DNA from: Enterovibrio qingdaonensis
GTDB taxonomy: Bacteria; Pseudomonadota; Gammaproteobacteria; Enterobacterales; Vibrionaceae
Assembly (NCBI RefSeq): GCF_028683135.1
Contig: NZ_JAJUBB010000019.1
Location: 1 to 64,000 of the forward strand
Reading direction: 5' to 3'
Length of the DNA: 64,000 nucleotides
The notes under the pieces: model-generated
Databases searched by the model: none
What the model saw: the letters and a program-made list of their open reading frames with translations, nothing else
Told to the model about the DNA's origin: nothing
Position numbers and translations under genes: made by a program
Part shown: in pieces, positions 58,995 through 64,000 of the stretch
Numbering within the stretch: the stretch's first letter is position 1
How the letters are laid out: the number at the start of each line of letters is the position of its first letter

Positions 58995-60860
58995 ATGACT
59001 CTCGATATCGCTAAATATCCAACGCTCGCACTGGCGAACACCCCCGACGAACTGCGCTCACTGCCGCGGGATGTCCTGCCGACGCTGTGTGAAGAGCTAC
59101 GCACATATCTTTTGAACTCCGTTAGCCATTCGAGTGGCCATTTTGCATCGGGCTTAGGCACAGTCGAACTGACTGTGGCACTTCACTATGTGTACAACAC
59201 GCCACTGGACCATCTTATCTGGGACGTTGGCCATCAGGCCTATCCGCACAAGATTTTGACTGGTCGCCGTGAGCAGTTACCTACGATTCGCCAAAAAGAC
59301 GGCTTGCATCCTTTCCCTTGGAGAGAAGAAAGCGAGTACGACGTGCTTTCTGTTGGCCACAGCTCCACGTCCATCAGTGCTGCATTGGGTCTTGCGATAG
59401 CAGAAGCCAAAGAAGGCAACGGCAGAAAAGTCGTTAGCGTTATCGGTGATGGCGCGATTACCGCAGGTATGGCATTTGAAGCCATGAACCATGCTGGTGA
59501 TGTGCACGCAGACATGTTGGTGGTTCTCAACGACAACGAGATGTCTATCTCTGAAAACGTGGGTGCGTTAAACAACCACCTTGCCCAACTGCTCTCCGGC
59601 AATTTCTATACCTCCATTCGTGAAGGCGGAAAGAAAGTGCTCTCTGGTGCGCCACCGATCAAAGAACTTGTTCGACGCGCAGAAGAGCACATCAAAGGCA
59701 TGGTCGTGCCTGGCACTTTGTTTGAAGAGCTTGGCTTTAACTATATTGGCCCTGTTGATGGTCATGACGTTGAAGAGCTAGTCAAAACCATTAAGAACAT
59801 GCGAAACCTTAAAGGCCCGCAGTTCCTACATGTCATGACCAAGAAAGGCAAAGGCTACGCGCCCGCTGAGAAAGACCCTATTGGTTATCATGCGGTGCCT
59901 AAATTCAACCCTGCCGAAAACACACTGCCAAAAGCGGCGTCGAAAGGCCCTACCTTCTCCAAAATTTTTGGCGATTGGTTGTGTGATATGGCCGCTGAAG
60001 ACAATAAATTGATGGCTATTACGCCAGCAATGCGCGAAGGCTCTGGCATGGTGAGGTTCTCCAAAGAGTTCCCTGACCAATATTTTGATGTTGCGATTGC
60101 CGAACAGCACGCCGTAACACTCGCTAGCGGTATGGCAATTGGCGGGTATAACCCAGTTGTCGCAATCTATTCAACCTTCTTGCAACGTGGCTATGACCAG
60201 TTAATTCATGATGTGGCCATCATGGATCTTCCTGTGATGTTCGCGATTGACCGTGGTGGTCTAGTTGGAGCCGATGGTCAAACACACCAAGGTGCCTTTG
60301 ATCTCAGCTTCATGCGCTGCATTCCGAACATGGTGATTATGGCACCTAGCGATGAAAACGAATGCCGTCAGATGCTCTACACCGGCCACACGCACAATGG
60401 TCCATCGGCCGTACGTTACCCACGCGGTACGGGCTGTGGCGCAGCTGTCCAGCAAGAGATGACCGCACTGCCAATCGGTAAAGGTCTTGTTCGCCGTGAA
60501 GGTGAAAATGTGGCCATCCTCAGCTTTGGTACCATGCTACCAGCAGCACTAGAAGCCGCAGAAGCTCTAAACGCCACAGTGGCAGATATGCGATTCGTGA
60601 AGCCGCTTGATGAAGCTCTGATTGACGAACTGGCAGCCAATCACGATGTTCTGGTTACGGTAGAAGAGAATGCCATTGCCGGTGGTGCGGGATCGGGTGT
60701 TATCGAATACCTGATGAAGACCCGGAAACCAAAACCTGTGTTGCAGATCGGCCTGCCTGATTTCTTCGTTCATCAAGGCACACAAGAAGAGCTTCATGCC
60801 GAGCTAGAAATTGACGCTAAAGGCATTGAAGCGCAAATTCGTCGCTACGTTGCACACTGA
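58995..60860 (+). CDS. dxs: 1-deoxy-D-xylulose-5-phosphate synthase Dxs
   Basis: Thiamine-diphosphate enzyme that joins pyruvate and glyceraldehyde 3-phosphate, the first step of the MEP isoprenoid pathway. ThDP/Mg motif [18 protein letters not shown]...[13 protein letters not shown], and the C-terminal transketolase domain with [14 protein letters not shown] 58995 (MTLDIAKYP) gives 621 residues, matching E. coli; the frame is open further upstream but lies within ispA. Confidence 0.97.
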   Translation: MTLDIAKYPTLALANTPDELRSLPRDVLPTLCEELRTYLLNSVSHSSGHFASGLGTVELTVALHYVYNTPLDHLIWDVGHQAYPHKILTGRREQLPTIRQKDGLHPFPWREESEYDVLSVGHSSTSISAALGLAIAEAKEGNGRKVVSVIGDGAITAGMAFEAMNHAGDVHADMLVVLNDNEMSISENVGALNNHLAQLLSGNFYTSIREGGKKVLSGAPPIKELVRRAEEHIKGMVVPGTLFEELGFNYIGPVDGHDVEELVKTIKNMRNLKGPQFLHVMTKKGKGYAPAEKDPIGYHAVPKFNPAENTLPKAASKGPTFSKIFGDWLCDMAAEDNKLMAITPAMREGSGMVRFSKEFPDQYFDVAIAEQHAVTLASGMAIGGYNPVVAIYSTFLQRGYDQLIHDVAIMDLPVMFAIDRGGLVGADGQTHQGAFDLSFMRCIPNMVIMAPSDENECRQMLYTGHTHNGPSAVRYPRGTGCGAAVQQEMTALPIGKGLVRREGENVAILSFGTMLPAALEAAEALNATVADMRFVKPLDEALIDELAANHDVLVTVEENAIAGGAGSGVIEYLMKTRKPKPVLQIGLPDFFVHQGTQEELHAELEIDAKGIEAQIRRYVAH

Positions 60861-60877
60861 GTTCTATCACACCACCC

Positions 60878-60908
60878 AAAACGGCCTTAAAAAGGCCGTT
60901 TTTTTTTA
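60878..60908 (+). terminator. Terminator of xseB-ispA-dxs
   Basis: AAAACGGCCTT and AAGGCCGTTTT pair around AAA and are followed by a long T run. Confidence 0.92.
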
Positions 60909-61101
60909 TCAAAAATTACCCCTATTAAAAATGAGACTACGCTTAGATCGCAACCTTCCTAACTCACCTAAGCCGTAACTAAAAACTGGGGATAGCTTTT
61001 TGAAAAAGCACTATTTGCTTATATTGCATTCTGCTTGTCGATGCTATTGCAGTGCGTTGTCTTGTCTAACATCCATCAGAACGACGTTGTAGGGTTAAAG
61101 C

Positions 61102-64000
61102 ATGAAAAACACCTGCAACAAGTACTCACTTTTAACGCAGCTTTCGCTCGTCATTTGTCTAGCTGTATTTGCTACTTTCTCTATTTCCGGCCTGATTGTT
61201 TATAGCGAACAGCGTGATGAAATCATTTCGTCGATGGAATCTAACGCCAGAGAAAGTGCATCAAGGCTCATCGATACCTTGTCACCCTTTATGACGGCAT
61301 ACTCCATACATGAATACGACAATTTGGTTAAAACAGAGGCACGACTAAATCGTCATTTGGCAATCATTGTTTATGATGAGTTGATGGGACGAGTTATTGG
61401 AGAGCCTAGCTTTGCATCAGGGTATATCCACGATAAAAACGGCAATTTTAAACCGTATGATCAAAGCTTACCTTCGCATAATTCGCGACTAGAAAGTGCC
61501 GCCTTCTCTCTGTCAGTGCCCATTAATTCGACGACAGGAGAGCCCATCGGAACACTCGCGATTTATACATCAAGTAGCGTACTTCAAGGCGCACTATCAA
61601 AAAAACTCGCGCAAACTGTCACTTACTCCGTATTCTCTGCGACACTCCTCATCGCATTCTTGTTATTTTTCACGAAGCGATTCTTCTTCAACCCATTAAC
61701 GCAAATCACCAGTGCCATAAAAAAAACGGACAGTTGTGGATTACCCACCACCACTATCCCCGATTTTGGAAGCCAGGAATTAGCAACTCTCGGGTACTCC
61801 ATGAATCGAATGATTAGCCTAATACGCAATTCTAATCAATCGCTTATACGTGAGCACTCTCGATTGCAAAATGTCATTGAAGGCACCCGAACTGGAACTT
61901 GGGAATTCAATACCAGAACCAACGTCATCTCTTACAATGGTACTTGGCAACTTATTCTCGGTTGGAATTTACGCTCCCTCAACCAACAACCAGGACTCGA
62001 TTGGCGACAGTTCATTCACCCCGAAGATAAGGAACTGGCTGACAGTCACCTAGCAAAGCTATTCAACCAAGATGTAGACTATTTTGACTGCGAAATCCGC
62101 GTTCAAAATAGCAAAGAACAGTGGGTGCATGTTCTCGCTCGCGGCTCCGTCATGGAATGGGATGAAAACAACCGACCACTTACGGTATTAGGAACACTCC
62201 AAGACATAAGTCTTCATAAGAAGGCGGAAGACGACCAACGTTTGGCCGCAAAAGTGTTCACCCATGCAAGAGAAGGCATCATCATCACGGACAGCGACAA
62301 AATAATCGTCGACGTTAATGATGCTTTTTGCAGAATCACAGGCTATACCGCCGATGAAGCGAAAGGCCGGAATCCAAGCTTCTTACAATCCGGCCAACAA
62401 GATGAAACCTTTTATCGGAAAATGTGGCTTTCTCTCGATAAGCAAGGCCATTGGACGGGTGAAATCTGGAACCGTCGAAAAAATGGTGACCTGTATCCGG
62501 AATTATTAACCATTAGTACAGTCACTGATGATCAAGGGGCACCTCAAAATTATGTTGCCGTTTTTTCTGACATAACCACATATAAAGAACATGAGTCTGA
62601 GCTCGAAAAAATTGCCCATTTCGACCCACTGACCGGACTACCAAATCGATTACTTTTGAACGACCGATTAAAAAGCGCAATGAAGCAGTCAATTCGCCAC
62701 AAACAGTTTGTTGCCGTTATTTTCCTTGATTTGGACGGGTTCAAAATGGTGAACGACACGTATGGCCACGATTGTGGGGACATGCTTTTAAAACAAATCG
62801 CGTCGAGAATGAAAAAAGCATTACGGTCGTGCGACACCATAGCCCGAATAGGTGGTGACGAGTTTGTCGCTGTATTGACAGATCTTGAATCCCCTAATTC
62901 ATGCTCTCCCTTGCTACCAAGGCTGCTAGAAGCAACGTCGACACCCATAGATATCAACGGAAGCAAACTACAAATTTCAGGCAGTATGGGGGTGACGACT
63001 TACCCTCAACCGGAAAAGGTCGATTCTGATAAATTGCTCCGACAGGCTGACTATGCGATGTATCAAGCCAAGTTAAAAGGTAAGAATCGGTATCACTTCT
63101 TTGATGCAGAACTTGAACAAAGCCTTAAAAGAAAAAACAAACAGTTGGAAGAAGTGGGCAATGCCATTCACTCCAATCAGCTTTTTCTTCGGTATCAACC
63201 GAAAGTGAATTTAAGAACAGGAGAGGTGATTGGCGTAGAAGCATTGGTTCGCTGGGCTCATCCGAATAAGGGCGAACTGACGCCTGTAGCGTTTATACCG
63301 CAAATCGAAAACAATAGCCGTATTATAGAACTCGGCGAGTGGGTTCTCGAAACGGCAGCAAGCCAACTTGTCAGTTGGAAAGCACAAGGGCTCGAGACCA
63401 CCATTAGCATCAACATCGCTCCTCATCATTTGCTGCAACCTGATTTTATTCACAAACTGCGTCTATTGCTTGCTAGATACCCGACGATTCGCTCCGGACA
63501 GCTGGAGCTTGAGATTTTAGAAACCAGCGCGTTCGAAGATATTGATGCCGTCTCTGATGTTATCTCCCAATGCCAAGAACTGGGGGTTTCATTTGCCATT
63601 GACGACTTCGGCACGGGTTACGCATCTTTGACCTACTTGAAAAACCTGCCTGCTCAAACCCTGAAAATAGACCAAAGTTTCATTCACGACTTATTGGTTG
63701 AAGCTGACAACTTGGTGATACTCGAAGGGGTAATATCACTGGCCAATACGTTCAATAGACATGTTGTTGCTGAGGGCATTGAAACTGCAGAACAGGCAAG
63801 AATGCTTTTATGGTTAGGGTGTGAACTCGGTCAAGGCTATGGTATCTCTGTCCCACTTAGGGATTGGGAAATACCCCATTGGATTGAAGGTTGGCATCCA
63901 GACCCATCATGGTATGGCTTACCGACCTTCAGCGAAAACCTCTACCCATTTATCAAAACGGTCTCAGAAAACCGCTCTCGCATAGAGCGGTTAAAACAGT
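61102..64000 (+). CDS. Membrane PAS-PAS-GGDEF-EAL c-di-GMP protein, 3' end outside window
   Basis: The frame is open from ATG 61102 to the window end (966 codons seen). Membrane helices at about 13-35 and 175-197 bracket a periplasmic sensor region; then a HAMP-like linker, PAS domains at about 254-375 and 383-492, a GGDEF domain with intact GGDEF (residues 584-588) and an RxxD inhibitory site (RSCD) five residues before it, and an EAL domain with EALVRW (713-718), DDFGTG and AEGIE motifs intact. Both cyclase and phosphodiesterase sites look competent, so net activity is not predictable. The C-terminus continues past the EAL domain. AGGG lies 7 bases before the start. Confidence 0.93.
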   Translation, partial: MKNTCNKYSLLTQLSLVICLAVFATFSISGLIVYSEQRDEIISSMESNARESASRLIDTLSPFMTAYSIHEYDNLVKTEARLNRHLAIIVYDELMGRVIGEPSFASGYIHDKNGNFKPYDQSLPSHNSRLESAAFSLSVPINSTTGEPIGTLAIYTSSSVLQGALSKKLAQTVTYSVFSATLLIAFLLFFTKRFFFNPLTQITSAIKKTDSCGLPTTTIPDFGSQELATLGYSMNRMISLIRNSNQSLIREHSRLQNVIEGTRTGTWEFNTRTNVISYNGTWQLILGWNLRSLNQQPGLDWRQFIHPEDKELADSHLAKLFNQDVDYFDCEIRVQNSKEQWVHVLARGSVMEWDENNRPLTVLGTLQDISLHKKAEDDQRLAAKVFTHAREGIIITDSDKIIVDVNDAFCRITGYTADEAKGRNPSFLQSGQQDETFYRKMWLSLDKQGHWTGEIWNRRKNGDLYPELLTISTVTDDQGAPQNYVAVFSDITTYKEHESELEKIAHFDPLTGLPNRLLLNDRLKSAMKQSIRHKQFVAVIFLDLDGFKMVNDTYGHDCGDMLLKQIASRMKKALRSCDTIARIGGDEFVAVLTDLESPNSCSPLLPRLLEATSTPIDINGSKLQISGSMGVTTYPQPEKVDSDKLLRQADYAMYQAKLKGKNRYHFFDAELEQSLKRKNKQLEEVGNAIHSNQLFLRYQPKVNLRTGEVIGVEALVRWAHPNKGELTPVAFIPQIENNSRIIELGEWVLETAASQLVSWKAQGLETTISINIAPHHLLQPDFIHKLRLLLARYPTIRSGQLELEILETSAFEDIDAVSDVISQCQELGVSFAIDDFGTGYASLTYLKNLPAQTLKIDQSFIHDLLVEADNLVILEGVISLANTFNRHVVAEGIETAEQARMLLWLGCELGQGYGISVPLRDWEIPHWIEGWHPDPSWYGLPTFSENLYPFIKTVSENRSRIERLKQ

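Noticed and set aside
1-64000. CRISPR arrays, rRNA or tRNA genes, insertion sequences
   Set aside because: No regularly spaced repeats, no cloverleaf with CCA-adjacent arms and no transposase frames were seen.

Overview
The window is chromosomal DNA from a marine gammaproteobacterium, almost certainly a member of the Vibrionaceae. The support is a complete Na+-translocating NADH:quinone reductase operon (nqrABCDEF) with its maturation genes apbE and nqrM, Na+-type flagellar stator genes pomA/pomB, an OmpK/Tsx-type porin, and E. coli-like gene orders (ubiF|miaB-ybeZ-ybeY-corC-lnt; leuS-lptE-holA; rsfS-rlmH-mrdA-mrdB-rlpA-dacA-ybeD-lipB-lipA; proA-proB-crl-frsA-gpt|pepD; bolA|yajG-ampG; panE-yajL|thiI; xseB-ispA-dxs). 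Genus cannot be fixed by eye; Grimontia/Enterovibrio-like is a guess. I saw no rRNA, tRNA, transposase, integrase or CRISPR array.

Layout. 1-9.9 kb: selO, ubiF, the miaB-to-lnt tRNA/rRNA-maturation and envelope block, a SYLF-domain lipid-binding protein and ybeL. 10-22.6 kb: leuS, LPS assembly lptE, DNA polymerase delta subunit holA, ribosome factors rsfS/rlmH, the elongasome genes mrdA/mrdB/rlpA, dacA, and the lipoate pathway lipB/lipA with ybeD. 22.6-24 kb: an AT-rich two-gene insertion of unknown function (membrane protein plus small soluble protein). 24.1-27.6 kb: the orphan glycyl radical enzyme YjjI, its activase YjjW and a convergent LysR regulator. 27.6-36.5 kb: proline biosynthesis proBA, the sigma-S assistance factor crl, frsA, purine salvage (gpt plus adenine-type permease behind a double PurR operator), a long non-coding spacer that appears to encode a ~380-nt RNA, and pepD. 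36.5-39 kb: dinB with a LexA box, divergent from a REC-REC-GGDEF response regulator. 39-46.3 kb: the NQR respiratory sodium pump and its flavin/iron maturation genes. 46.8-54 kb: bolA, rlmG, yajG, a periplasmic cyclophilin, an unknown small gene, ampG, ompK, panE, yajL. 54-64 kb: thiI, the stator genes pomB/pomA behind a sigma-28 type promoter, xseB-ispA-dxs for isoprenoids, and a multidomain PAS-PAS-GGDEF-EAL protein that runs off the right end.

How they work together. Several blocks are coherent: NQR generates the sodium gradient that PomAB uses; ApbE and NqrM mature the NQR flavin and iron centres; Lnt, LptE, MrdA/MrdB, RlpA, DacA and AmpG cover envelope building and murein recycling; dxs and ispA feed ubiquinone synthesis, where UbiF acts. 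The least explained parts are the spacer between the purine permease and pepD (own promoter-like and terminator elements, strong secondary structure, two nested mini-ORFs) and the AT-rich gene pair between lipA and yjjI.
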